Part shown: piece by piece, positions 33,701 to 43,800 of the stretch
Layout of the letters: each line of letters opens with the position of its first letter
Position numbering within the stretch: position 1 is the first letter of the stretch
Assembly: GCF_023101765.2 (NCBI RefSeq)
Contig: NC_064223.1
Coordinates: 7,590,113-7,654,112 of the forward strand
DNA length: 64,000 bases
From: Spodoptera frugiperda
Taxonomy: Eukaryota > Arthropoda > Insecta > Lepidoptera > Noctuidae
Direction: 5' to 3'
Translations under genes and position numbers: made by a program
Notes under the pieces: model-generated
Databases searched by the model: none
Seen by the model: the letters and a program-made list of their open reading frames with translations, nothing else
What the model was told of the DNA's origin: nothing

Positions 33701-36463
33701 TAAGTACAAGTAAAATGGTTAATAGAATACTTTTTACCGGAATTTGCAGTAGACTGCGTGTGAAGCGCCATCCTGCGGCTTGTCTGGGAGTCCCTTAGCT
33801 TCCACAATGACCACATTGACAACTGTATTTCGTGCGTTTTTGTCCAACCTTAGAGAGAATTTCCGATCGCTTTTTTGCTGTAACAGATTCAAAATCCTTA
33901 TTTGCTTTTTTAATGTGGTATAAATTCCTAAATAATAGGTATTTGGGACCCTGTCGGGCACGGCAACTTAAGGTCTAATATCTTACCTATATGTCCTATT
34001 TCTTAATTACACAAGTAGGTATGTATTAATGTATTATTTATGTCGAAACATAGTAACATAAAGAAGCAAACGAATTACCTATAGTTATCTTTTTTTAATT
34101 AAGTACATAGGTAATGTTACTATGTGGGTAACTACTTATGTAAGTAATGATATTCTCGAACTTATATAAACTAGAAATCGAATTGGTAAGTTTGCTTATT
34201 TTTCAATTAAAGTACATTTTTTAATCGATGACACATTTTTCATTTTCAGTTAAATTTTTCGAGTCCATTTTTTTATCGATCGCGTGCGTATTGCCTTGTC
34301 TAATCACAAATGTATTGTGTACGTGTATCAGGTTGTATAGCGATATTTTAAAGACAACAAAGATAACTGCACCAAATTAGATGGATCCTCTTTTGTTTTG
34401 CTCATTACTATTTACAAAACAAAGTTCAAGGTAAAAGATTCACTTGAAAAGTCAAGGAACAACATCGGACAACAACACTGCAACTTGGGAAGCTTTTATG
34501 GTCCTTAAATATTTTCAATGAACATGGGGGTGTTTATTTTAATTAATTAACTTTCAGTGTTTAAACCAGATATTATTGCAATAAAAGCCAGAAGGAAGAA
34601 GAACCGACCATATATATCTACGTAAATAAAAATACGATAAGTACCTTACTTATGATAAAAAAAATCACAATCCCTTAATTCCCTATCCTAAAATTGCTAT
34701 TCCCCAAAAATGTGGCCACGCACTTGTATGTCCACATTAGTGTTGCGATATAAGCGCCGCCGATTGCTTACCATCAGGATTAGAATCATCTAGGATCTGT
34801 ATGCTCGTTTGCAGGGTAATACTATAAACTAATACTTCTATCACCTTTTCATCAGTAGGTGTTTGAGGAGGTGTCGGTAACCCAGGAATAGGAGTAGGTG
34901 GTCGTCTTTGTTCATTGTTCATATGATTGCTCGCTTGTGGACTGTTGCTACCATTGCAGGTACTACCGTTGCTTTGAACATTATTGGCAACAAGCCCGTT
35001 GCTTATTTTGTTCACAGGCACGGATTGAAGTACCGGGTCTGGTCTCCTGAGGTAATCACTGGCTATGTTTGCAATTGAAGAAGGGCGCCACCTGTCGATG
35101 AAAGGTGTGTGATTGGAACTGTTTGCTTTGTGTCGGGTTTATTTATTGCTATTGTGAATAGATTATATAGTTAATTAGCTAAGTTAAGCAACTAGATATA
35201 TAATCTATTCTACACTAATATAAGCAAATAATAATACATTATAATATTTAAAATTTAGTTTTTACAGAATAATTACTGCTGGAGCATACGTAATGCCGAA
35301 TATAATTATTTCAGTTTTGTCAATAGATTTTCTACGCACACCCAACAGACACAAATTATTGTGTCTGTTGGTTGGGTTGGTTTGTTAGATAGATAAACAG
35401 ACCGACTGTATTTATGAATATTGAAATCCCAAAGTTCTTACTTCAGAAACTGAAATGCATCTTCATAAAAACCTATCAAAAAATCTCTTATAAATACATT
35501 ATCATTTGAAATACTACTTTTCCTTGTTTCTTACATTTATCTGGAACAGCCAATATTTAGAACATGTGTAAATTGGTCTCTGGCTTTAAAAATTAGCAGG
35601 ATCGATTTGCTACATTAATTACCGAAAATTTTATCCCTTCAGGGTATGTACCTACCTATAGCACACGTGATGGTACGTTTAGCTACATGTGGCAAATAAA
35701 AAATACCATAAACTATAGTAAAACCGTACTTAACTAAACAATTAATTACTTAGGTACCTACGTCTTACTCATTCATTTTATTCTCAAATCCAATAATACT
35801 ACATCATAAAATACTAATGACCATGTAAAAATCATCATCAGCCCATAAGTGGCCACTGCTGACCAAAGCATGATTGTTCACGTGAGATTCAACTGCATGG
35901 TTGGTGCGGTGTCTGCGCAAGTGCGTGCCGTGCAACGTCTATCTAGCGGGTTCAATTTCCGTACGGAGCAACTCTTTGAGTGATCTACAAATTGTTGTTT
36001 CGGGTCTTCAGGTCATGTGCATGTAAAATTGTATGTTTGTAAACGCACCCACGATACAGAAAAAAATCGTAGTGTGGAGCAAAAAGAAAAATAAGGGCAT
36101 TAATCACCACGCTTCTTAATGCAGGTTGGCGCTTTTAAACCACAACAAGAAATTATAAGCCTACGTTTTTGTCAGTGGTCCCTAAATAATCTAAGATAAT
36201 GTAACATGTTGGAAAATGTCAAAAGACCTGCCGTTAGGAGGATTCGAATCCTCCAGGCACCGCAACCGAAATATAAAAATATTAATACCTAATTAAACAA
36301 TTTCGTTCCTATTTCTTTCACTTAAAAATGTACTAAAAACACCTAAATTCACACTTAATTTTAACACAAAAGAAAATACTTACAATCCAGAACCATTTTT
36401 AGACACTAAAGCACTATCGAGAGAATGCCTCGATTTTTGCAAACTTCTTTGATTCAGCTCCAT
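24797..36463 (-). CDS. Mctp-like: Mctp-like protein: two C2 domains and two C-terminal membrane segments (gene 2), complete
   Basis: Coding exons in transcript order: 36463-36384, 35091-34845, 33877-33738, 33349-33203, 31271-31091, 30549-30368, 29495-29279, 28150-28005, 26881-26736, 26102-25934, 25444-25335, 25211-25114, 24880-24797 (TGA). They total 1947 nt, or 648 aa, and every joint keeps frame with GT-AG sites. Translation starts MELNQRSLQKSRHSLDS. Exon 2 (about residues 27-109) is low-complexity, Asn/Ser-rich and then Pro/Thr-rich. Then follow a C2 (about 124-240, C2B-like), a second C2 (about 277-390, C2C-like), TM1 (about 460-490), a charged loop with DDGQGEE, TM2 (about 555-588) and a Ser/Thr-rich tail. 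The usual third C2 (C2A) is absent, although the gene is complete with its own start. Expected calcium-binding Asp residues are largely missing (AKGLPDKPQDG, AKGLYGKPNAY). It is paralogous to the plus-strand gene and divergent from the ZAD zinc-finger gene. Confidence 0.93.
26254..26402 (+). repeat. Interspersed repeat, family B (SINE-like)
   Basis: Third copy, with a T-run, 'aaggagggaaaatcatccac', 'atcccgttcctactcttgct' and 'cagtctgcagctctgg'. It lies in an intron of the minus-strand Mctp-like gene. An apparent open frame from 26286 into exon 26102-25934 is read-through of this intron and repeat. Confidence 0.6.
26970..27027. repeat. Perfect-stem palindrome in an intron
   Basis: CATATATAGCTACTTA on the left faces TAAGTAGCTATGCTATATATG on the right across an AT loop, forming a near-perfect stem of about 19 bp. 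It lies 90 bases upstream (in transcript sense) of exon 26881-26736. It could be a MITE core or a hairpin in the transcript. Confidence 0.6.
27600..27795 (+). mobile_element. Helitron-like or related interspersed repeat
   Basis: 'gtttgtttggatgtttgtcc' is followed by 'cacgctcaaactacccaact', 'gatgaaatttggtatgcaga', 'ggtgataggatctttttatc' and 'ggaacgcgggcgtagcctgc'. These blocks are typical, from memory, of short non-autonomous elements common in Lepidoptera. A related copy lies at 32860-33044. Confidence 0.5.
28424..28603. mobile_element. MITE with about 60-bp inverted repeats
   Basis: The left arm begins TTAACTAAAAATCACGGTTT and later has 'ctctactagtttcgagtcac' then 'agaggg'. The right arm has the inverse: 'ccctctgtgattcgaaacta', 'gtagag' and 'aaaccgtgatttttaattaa'. 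Arms are about 70 bp with a 40-bp centre, so the element can fold on itself almost completely. It lies in an intron of the minus-strand Mctp-like gene. Confidence 0.75.
29550..29705 (-). repeat. Interspersed repeat, family A
   Basis: Reverse copy with 'ggcaacgcatttgtaattcc', 'tggtgtccgtggatggtgcc' and 'aattgcttaccatcag'. It starts about 55 bases upstream (in transcript sense) of exon 29495-29279 of the minus-strand Mctp-like gene. Confidence 0.65.
30100..30275 (-). repeat. tRNA-derived SINE
   Basis: Read on the minus strand, it starts with 'gcacggttggtgcggtggtg', resembling a tRNA A box, and has GGGTTCAATTCCC (30203-30215 reversed), an exact B-box. After that come the block also seen at 35893-36075 ('caaattgttgtttcgggtct') and 'tttgtgaacgcacccaagat'. 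It is not a functional tRNA: no acceptor stem can be formed from the flanks. Confidence 0.7.
30886..30985. repeat. Cluster of GCTACG/CGTAGC words
   Basis: 'tacgtagtagtgctacgc', 'ctggctacgaaatc', 'cacgtagcactgctacgaga' and 'cgcgtagtcc' lie within 100 bases, as alternating direct and inverted copies of a GTAGCA/TGCTAC word. Nothing coding. It lies in the intron between exons 31271-31091 and 30549-30368 of the minus-strand Mctp-like gene. Confidence 0.5.
31440..31639 (+). mobile_element. Non-autonomous Helitron-like element
   Basis: Begins TCTAATATATAAAATTTTC and ends 'gccgggtcaactagt', matching the 5'-TC and 3'-CTAGT ends of Helitrons. The interior has 'gttagttaccgtactcatac' and 'gaaacggcttcaccaatttt'. 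From memory it resembles lepidopteran Lep1-type Helitrons. It lies just upstream of exon 31271-31091 in the minus-strand transcript. Confidence 0.55.
32096..32388 (-). repeat. Interspersed repeat, family A, longest copy
   Basis: The longest copy in the window. From the plus strand it reads 'gtgggagaaccatgcttcgg', 'gaatgggcgggctcgactgg', 'acgtgaaacaacgcttgtgt', 'aggttaccggaggcccaatc', 'cacttgtaacgcctctggcg' and 'cttaccatcaggtgacccgt'. It defines the family A unit at about 290 bp and lies in an intron of the minus-strand Mctp-like gene. Confidence 0.75.
32860..33044 (+). mobile_element. Helitron-like repeat with duplicated 3' end
   Basis: Starts near 'actaatattataaatgtgaa', continues with 'gcaaaccacgctgaaactac' and 'cttgggtgataggata', and ends in 'gacagctagt'. 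The last 27 bases (starting ATGCCACAGGACAGCTAGT) are perfectly duplicated at 32991-33017 and 33018-33044. It lies about 160 bases from exon 33349-33203 of the minus-strand Mctp-like gene. Confidence 0.65.
34672..34830 (-). repeat. Interspersed repeat, family A, next to a splice donor
   Basis: Reverse copy with 'aattccctatcctaaa', 'cacgcacttgtatgtccaca', 'ccgattgcttaccatcag' and 'gctcgtttgc'. In transcript sense it begins only about 15 bases after the donor of exon 35091-34845. Reading through that donor stays open into the repeat, adding 36 codons. Confidence 0.6.
35831..35871 (-). repeat. LINE-type tail fragment
   Basis: 'catcatcagcccataagtgg' followed by 'ccactgctgaccaaag' is the reverse complement of the 'gcagtggac...gctgatgatg' tail seen at 14883-14975. 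Only the tail is present. Confidence 0.5.
35893..36075 (+). repeat. tRNA-derived SINE
   Basis: 'gcatggttggtgcggtgtct' matches an A-box region and GGGTTCAATTTCC at about 35948-35960 a B box, followed by 'caaattgttgtttcgggtct' and 'gtttgtaaacgcacccacga'. It is the same family as the minus-strand copy at 30100-30275. It lies in intron 1 of the minus-strand Mctp-like gene. Confidence 0.7.
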
Positions 36464-37735
36464 AATAAATATGGTCGATTTATTTATTGTTTATTTGCAA
36501 CACATTAACACGACACCACATATGAGCAACGATTTAAACCATCTGAGAAGTAAGATGTTGATACACTGGAATTAGCCTTGTATGTAAGTCCGATAACAAA
36601 ATTATAATCACATTAATAATTACTAGATACGGTTCACTATACCTAACAAAATATAAGTAAATGCTATCAAATCTTATCTATTTAATTTCAATTCCAATAA
36701 TTTGTCATTCCCGCATTGTTGGTAAATTTTTGGACAATATGTAAGTAGCTTGTTCTGTTGTCTGGGCTACCAAAAGTTAATTAGGTACCTACAACATATC
36801 GTTGTTTAGGATTAACAAGCAAATATTTAGGTACCTAAAAACTTAGTTATTAAGTAATACAATTACCTACTCCAGTAGGTAAATGTTACAGCTAATTCAT
36901 TTTTATCAGTAGGTACGGTTGAAAGTAAACTAAATATCTGCTTACTATAGCATAAGTAATTGAGATTATAAACATTTACACTTACTTCCCACGCGGCCAT
37001 TGCTAATTATTATATTTATCTAAGAGGAATAATAGTATGGATATCTATAATTTATCTTTGTAGAAGTCTTCCTCCTTAGATATTAAGTGACCCCTAACTA
37101 TTAGGTACGTAGATGATATCTACGGGATTTCTATTTCTATTTAGTAGTAGTAATTAAAACTTTCAGTAATTCGAACCTCGAATTAGGTATAGAGAGGTTC
37201 TAATTGTCGATAGTTTGAATTAACGAGAGTCGCCTGTACCGAATATTAGCAGGTAGAAATATTTTTATAATAACTATCCTGAGACGTACTAGAATTTTCA
37301 TCGATATTGTGATTATTTATTCCAAATACAAAAATCTAAGCATCAAAGACCGAAGATAAGGTTTGTTAGTAATTATTATCATATTCCTAGGTACGGCTAC
37401 CCAGCAGTCGCATTAGTATGCAACCTCTGGACTTAACCATCTCGATTTGATCTAATAAAAGGAATAAAATTTTCAAATTAAATTAGTAAAATATCTATAA
37501 TTTTACGTGTAAGTAACAATACCAACAATTAACTCTTACTGATAGAAATGAAAGAACAATGCAAAAATAATTTAGGATTGCAAATCACATTTCAATTAAG
37601 CCGCTAGTGACATCTAGTGCGTAGTAGTTAAAACAAAACGTTTACACCCGTTTGCCACTAGGTGCGCTGTACGTCGGCGTCTAGGAACGCGTCACTGTAT
37701 ATTGTGGCGCTAGTGTCAATACAAATTACAGTTTT
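36464..37735. promoter_or_regulatory. Divergent intergenic region between Mctp-like gene 2 and the ZAD zinc-finger gene
   Basis: About 1.3 kb separate the two start codons, which point away from each other. The leader of the minus-strand gene must lie at the left side, and its ATG has A at -3. The right side (37601-37720) carries three CTCF-like words. The middle is AT-rich, with a fragment 'ataactatcctgagacgtac' at about 37267 that also occurs at 28400 and 44946. No coding exon was seen. Confidence 0.6.
37601..37717. promoter_or_regulatory. Cluster of three CTCF-like motifs upstream of the ZAD zinc-finger gene
   Basis: The words are CTAGTGACATCTAGTGCG (37604-37621), GCCACTAGGTGCGCTG (37654-37669) and GTGGCGCTAGTGTC (37704-37717). 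They resemble the CTCF core CCASYAGRKGGCRC on one strand or the other. The cluster ends about 100 bases before the ATG at 37823, so it overlaps the likely core promoter. Binding is inferred from motif likeness only. Confidence 0.5.
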
Positions 37736-37822
37736 CGTTTGTGATTTTGTGTAGAACGTAAGAGGTTATGGAGTAAAATATTAATTTTGTTTAGTGTAAA
37801 GTGCTGTGAATTGTTATCCAAG

Positions 37823-40800
37823 ATGACTACGGATACGAGAAGAGATAGTTTATCTACCTATAAAATATGCCGTTTTTGTTTAGCGCAAGGAGATTCGCTA
37901 ACAAGTATTTACCAAAAACGAGCTACAAAAAATATCATTCATCTACCACTAAAAATATTATCATGCGTCTCGATAGAGGTATACAATATTTGTATTTTTT
38001 TCTACTATCTAGTTTTATTTAACATATTTTATTCCAGATAATTGATGGTTTTTGTCTACGTACAGCGCAATGGCGCCGAATGTACATATTGAACAATTAA
38101 TCGAATGTTTACTTATTTCCCTGCATAACCGTTGTTGTATGACTTACTATGCCTATGTTTTGCATATGAGGTTTCTGTAAAATTGTTTGGTTTATGTTTA
38201 AGCTCATAATTTGTCGAAATCTTCAATTATTTTGTTCTGTAGGCGCCATCTGGTGTACATAACCATAATGATTAATTTTAGTAGTAAGAATTACAACAAT
38301 TAAAATCTGTTTTAATTTATATAATTGTTATCTTTATGTCCTTAAAATATAAAGTTCAAATGTGTTAATTTTATTAACATTTTCCAGGTTTTCCCATCAG
38401 ATAAAATGCCAACATACATTTGCAGCCGTTGCAAATTTTTCATGGAATTATGTTATGACTTCAAACATGTATGTCGGCAAGCCGATGAACAAATCTTGCA
38501 GTATGTACAAAACGCCACACCATTGTCTGCTATATCCTGGCCACAGTCCTTAGTAAAAGTAAGTCGGATTCAAGGAACATTCTAAAAATTGAATATTTAT
38601 TTGCAAATGTGTAGTACAAAAAATTAATTATTTCTTTGATAATTCATTTTGTATCTTATTCCAGATATTTCGTTTAGCTAATACTAACAAAATGGCTGAA
38701 GTGCCTCTGATGAAGGCTGTAATAGATGGAGGCACTACTGTACAGGTCACTGCCCAAGAATCTGACTCCGATGAGGAAGATGATGAGAATGTGTACAATG
38801 TAAAAGTAAGCAATATCCAAATTATCCACATTATAACAATAATCTATTCATTAATTATGATAACGAAGTCATGAAGAACTGCCACACTTACCGCCATACT
38901 TAGAGTCATTTAATGGTTACTTAACCCAGTCCTTAGCAATTGATTTCGGAACCAAATTGTTACAAAGAATTTTGATCTTAAACTAAACTCTTATTTTCAA
39001 ATTAATGTATAAACATAATATACCTACTTTTCTATGCTAGAAAGTCAGTACAGTCCAATTGTAGTAGAATATTGAAATCATAAAGAAAAATGCAAAAAAC
39101 TTGTGATTCTTTCCCAAAAATATTTGATGTGGTATTTTTTTTATGATGGATGTGGTATATAGTGTGGTATTTTTGGGGATTTTTTTATTCCTAAAAGTGA
39201 ACCCTAGGTCTACCAAAATTTTGGTTCTACCCAATTTTTTAATATTTCAATAGCAAAATAAGTATTTATATCATTTTTTATACATTTGTTTACAAATAAA
39301 TTTATTATTTTAAGTTTTATCTACCAAATGGTGATGGCAGTTCTTTTCTAATTTTTGTTATTTCACTACTGTTTTGATGTTTAGTTTGAACAGATTAGAT
39401 GCTAGAAATTTAAGCAAACAAACAACCATATACAAATTGGTCCACCGTTTTGCAATATTTACATAATAATTTGCAAATATTGTCAGCAGATATTCGCATA
39501 CAGGAATACCTAAAAAATTACATTTGTTACATCACTAGTTACTATATTATAACTTGTAATATATAGTTTATAAGATTTAATGTATTGTTCATATTGTTTT
39601 TATAAAATAAATAATAACATTAAAAACTTTATTGTAGATAGGAGATGGTACCGAGGACGGGCCAAACAGTGCCAGAGTGAAAGTTGTAACAGGCACTGAT
39701 AAGCAGGATAAAGGAAAACAAAAACGTGCAGGGAAAGGTAAGTAATATAAAACAATATTTTCACTACTAATTTATTTTATAAGAACACTTATGCAAAAAT
39801 GTTCCCAACCACTAATTACCTAATTTACTAATTACAAATTACTTAATTAATGCTTAAAAGTTAACTATCTATTTGTTCACTCAAACATTGAATGCCATGG
39901 TGGTCACCAGTGACCGACATTAGCTGAGGACAGTTTTCTATTCACAGTCAAAGACTCAATAAAGGTCCAAGACCTTCATTGTATACTCATCATAGGTCTT
40001 GTTCCAATACTTAGTTCACCTGGCTGTACCGTGGGCTAGATTTTTTGTTGGTAGATTACCTAAATGACCTGCAAACCAAAATATCTTTAGGTCATGGCCT
40101 ACCTGAAATTTATTTCATGTGATTACCAATGTACACACATCACACTATAAAGAACCAGTATAAACTGACCCTTGAATTTGCAGAAAGATCATATAAAGTA
40201 AGACCATGATAAACTGGTTTATTATAGTTCCATGTATCAAGTCAAAGTCAAAGCATTTATTTTATTAGCCCTTATTAGGCACTTTTGAAACACTAAATTC
40301 TCTGTCAGTCTGTCTGTCAGAATGACCAAGAAACTTAATTTCTTCATTCTCCATCATCTCTTTCCAAAAGAAATATTTTTTTAGAATCTCTTTGATACAT
40401 TACATTATCCTTTACCTATTTTATATAGCCATATTTACCTACTCCATTTGCCTAAATTGTGTTGTTGTATCAATCTAATAAAAAAAATCACATCAAGTAG
40501 AATGAGGTAAACCAGCAGAAAAAAATTTTGGCTGTGGTCCACCCAGGTTGCTCAATTAGTGAATTAGGATAAAGACTTCTGAACACAACATCGCTTGTAT
40601 AACAAAATATTGTACCACGAAGACACTGCCCAAATTAATAACAGATTTTAATCTCTAGATTGATCTCTATTTTTGACAGAAAATCCATACAAATGTAATA
40701 ATAATTAGGATATTATACAAATTGAATAAGATTAAGGTTGGCTATTAATTTCGGCAGTTGGTTGTGTTCAGTGTTCACCACAAATGTGGAGGGGAACATT

Positions 40801-43800
40801 TTCACATAATTTAGTACCACTTCCTGTAATTTTTGTTGTGTTTTATTTTTTCTTTTATGTTATAATGTCTTAAATGTATAGGAATCTCTATTGCCATGTG
40901 TTCATAGCTTATACTATTATCTACACATTTATTTTTAAGCATGCTTGCGATGTCTGCGTTATCTGTAATAATATGTTTGTGGATGTGCCAAGTTTGAATT
41001 CAAAAATGGTCCATAGTTTCACATTATATATTTTACCTTAATGATTAATGTTGTAAGGAATAATATGAATCTGAATCTAGATGTGTTGTGTATGTAAATT
41101 TGTATGTTTGTAATTGCACCCATGAAGCAGGAGAAATCTTAATGTGGTAGGTTTTTAATAAAGTTGTTCTTGTTTTATTACTGACTGAAATTGGACTCAA
41201 ACCTGGCACAGTCTACCCCTTTCAGGGCAACACTTATGGCGTATTGTCTTCTTTTATTTCACGAATGTCAATTGCGAAGTGTGTAGTAATTTGGTAGCCA
41301 TTTGTGATCCATAGCTTATTGCAGTCTCTGAAAGGTATGTGACTATTCTGTGTGTATTTAGTTCTAGTACCTTCTATCTATTTATTGTGAAACTACGTTT
41401 ATATTTATTTTAATGCACTGTTGTTAGTTGCACCGACTGTGTGTTCCCGCATGTTCCTTGTTCTAGTATGTTTAATAATATTGTAATGGAGTGAACCCAA
41501 ATATCATACAATTAATGATTTGCTTTAGTATGTTCCGAGGACGTATTGGAAGATGAGATTGAGCCAGTTGAACTCAGCCAACCGAATCCAGAGTTTGTGG
41601 AGTAAGTTGTGTTCATCTCTGTATCAAGAAAAAGTCAGCCAGCCGCGTTTCTTCCAAATTTTAATATATATTTTTTGTGTCATTGGCTTTTAGAGATTCG
41701 AACACCGCGGGAACACTCAAATTTGAATAATCAGCAGGAATGCATTGTTCCATAATACTGTGTGGATTTTATCCTGTACTAATCACTAATCCTTTCATAT
41801 ACCATAGTTAAAAGGTTAACTATCTTAAGGTTCATGTTCTGACATTATTCAGACTTCAGACTTCAACCGCTTGCACGTTTGCATCGTTATAGAAATGAGC
41901 TGTCTCATGAGCCTCTACGTGCAATCGAAGCAATCACTTCGGGCGCACGTATGCCTTCCGTTGTCGGGGATCCCATCAAATTCCATGGTTCTCCGATAGG
42001 AAAAGACATACAAAATAATATCGATTGTTAACTCACAGATTCGACACCGTAAACACCGCGCACGCGCGGCGGCCTGGCGATTTCGGAGCATTGTTTGCAG
42101 ATTTAGCCTTAATGTTCGAGTACCGTAATTGACAAACGTTTTTTACAGAATCCTTAGAGAAGCCATGATCAAGCGAAATCGATGCAGGAACCACACCATT
42201 ATGCCTACATTTCGTTGTAAATTCTGCCTACAACGTAGGTGGAACGAAGCGAACAACAACACTAATCAATTATTTTTTTCAGGCTATGAACACATGTGTA
42301 TTTATGTATCACTTAGGGCCTTAAATCTCTGCGAAATATTTAACTCCTAGTTTCTAAAAGTCTACACAATATTTAAAATACTTTTTAGCATGAAAAGTTT
42401 TACATGTGTAGATAGATCATATAATGGGGCTGTCATGTTCCGATTAGGAAAAAAGCCCTAATAAAAAATTTTGATTAAAAAAAAATGTGTAGATAGTATC
42501 ACAGTACATCGTAAGATTTTTATAATCATCACACTTTCAGAAGCTAGGAGAATATATTTAAATGTTTTTCAATGTGTCACATACAAACAGTACAGTCACC
42601 CACGCATGTGGTGAAATAAAAGCGCTTTAAAATCATATTGCTGCCATAGAAGTGAGGTTGACTGTACAAATCATTTTAACTAAACATTCAACATTTTAAT
42701 GTTTTTGTTAAAGGGTTCCACACGTCTCAGAAGTTGGCGAAGCATGTCCAGTCTCACAGCGACAACAGATCGTTCCCGTGCAAGTACTGCAGCAAAAGTT
42801 TTGTTAAATCTCATCATTACACAAGGTAAAAAGTACTAAATTGTCATTACTCTTAAGAACATTGTGCCTTATAGTATAGATTACATAGTAACATATCACT
42901 TGGTAATTATAATAAAATTGCTACTTCCTAACCTATTTCCAAAAAATCTATTGCTATATTGTACGCTATCTATTATTTATCACGAACTACTGTTACGATT
43001 AATGTGTGCATCTCCCACAGACACCTTCGCCTAAAACATCGTGAAACAATACGTACTTGCCGCGGTCCGTTCGGTGAGAGCGACCAGTATCGGTGCGAAC
43101 AATGTGAGGACAGTTTCGCGACACAAGACGAGCTGATCTACCACTCTGCTATACATGCCACGCAGAATCTCACCTGCCCACTCTGCCAGGAAAAGTTCGA
43201 TGATGTCGATAGAGTTATTACACATATTAAATCTCATGTCAGTGGTAAGTATTGTTAGCATTCTTATTTAATAAAGTCTGTTTAAAGATTTTTTATTAAT
43301 AAAATAATACCCACACCTTCTTTAAGCAGAGTATCAGTTTTAATTATAAACGTAAACAACTAATCAAATGTCTAACATAACAATCAGGCTAATCAAGTAT
43401 TATAAAACAAGTTATGAACTGCTAGTCGTAATGATATGGCGGGTTAATTCAGGGCATATATTTATACTTCGAATAAAATGATGTATGTGTGCTCCCCAGG
43501 TACTGAATACATGTGCGAGCTGTGTGAGCTGGTGTTCACATCTAAGATGAAGCTGAACACTCACATGCACGTAGCACACGACGAGGAACTGCGCAGCGTA
43601 CCGGTAACACATTGATATTACTCATTTCTTACTAATACATTTTTTCTTGTTCCATTTAACATCAAACATTATAACAGCACTGTGGAAACAACCTTCCTCA
43701 ATTAATTTGATTGCTTTAATGTGTATATAAAATAACTAGAATCTCATTTGACATATCTTTCTTGTGAACAGAATTATTATTACTTGTACTCATTTCTTTT

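Noticed and set aside
42129..42350. 73-codon frame over exon 6 of the ZAD gene
   Set aside because: Only 42149-42234 is exon. Using the donor at 42235 joins CKFCLQR to FHTSQK and restores perfect C2H2 spacing; a donor four bases later would insert an extra residue and use a non-AG acceptor.
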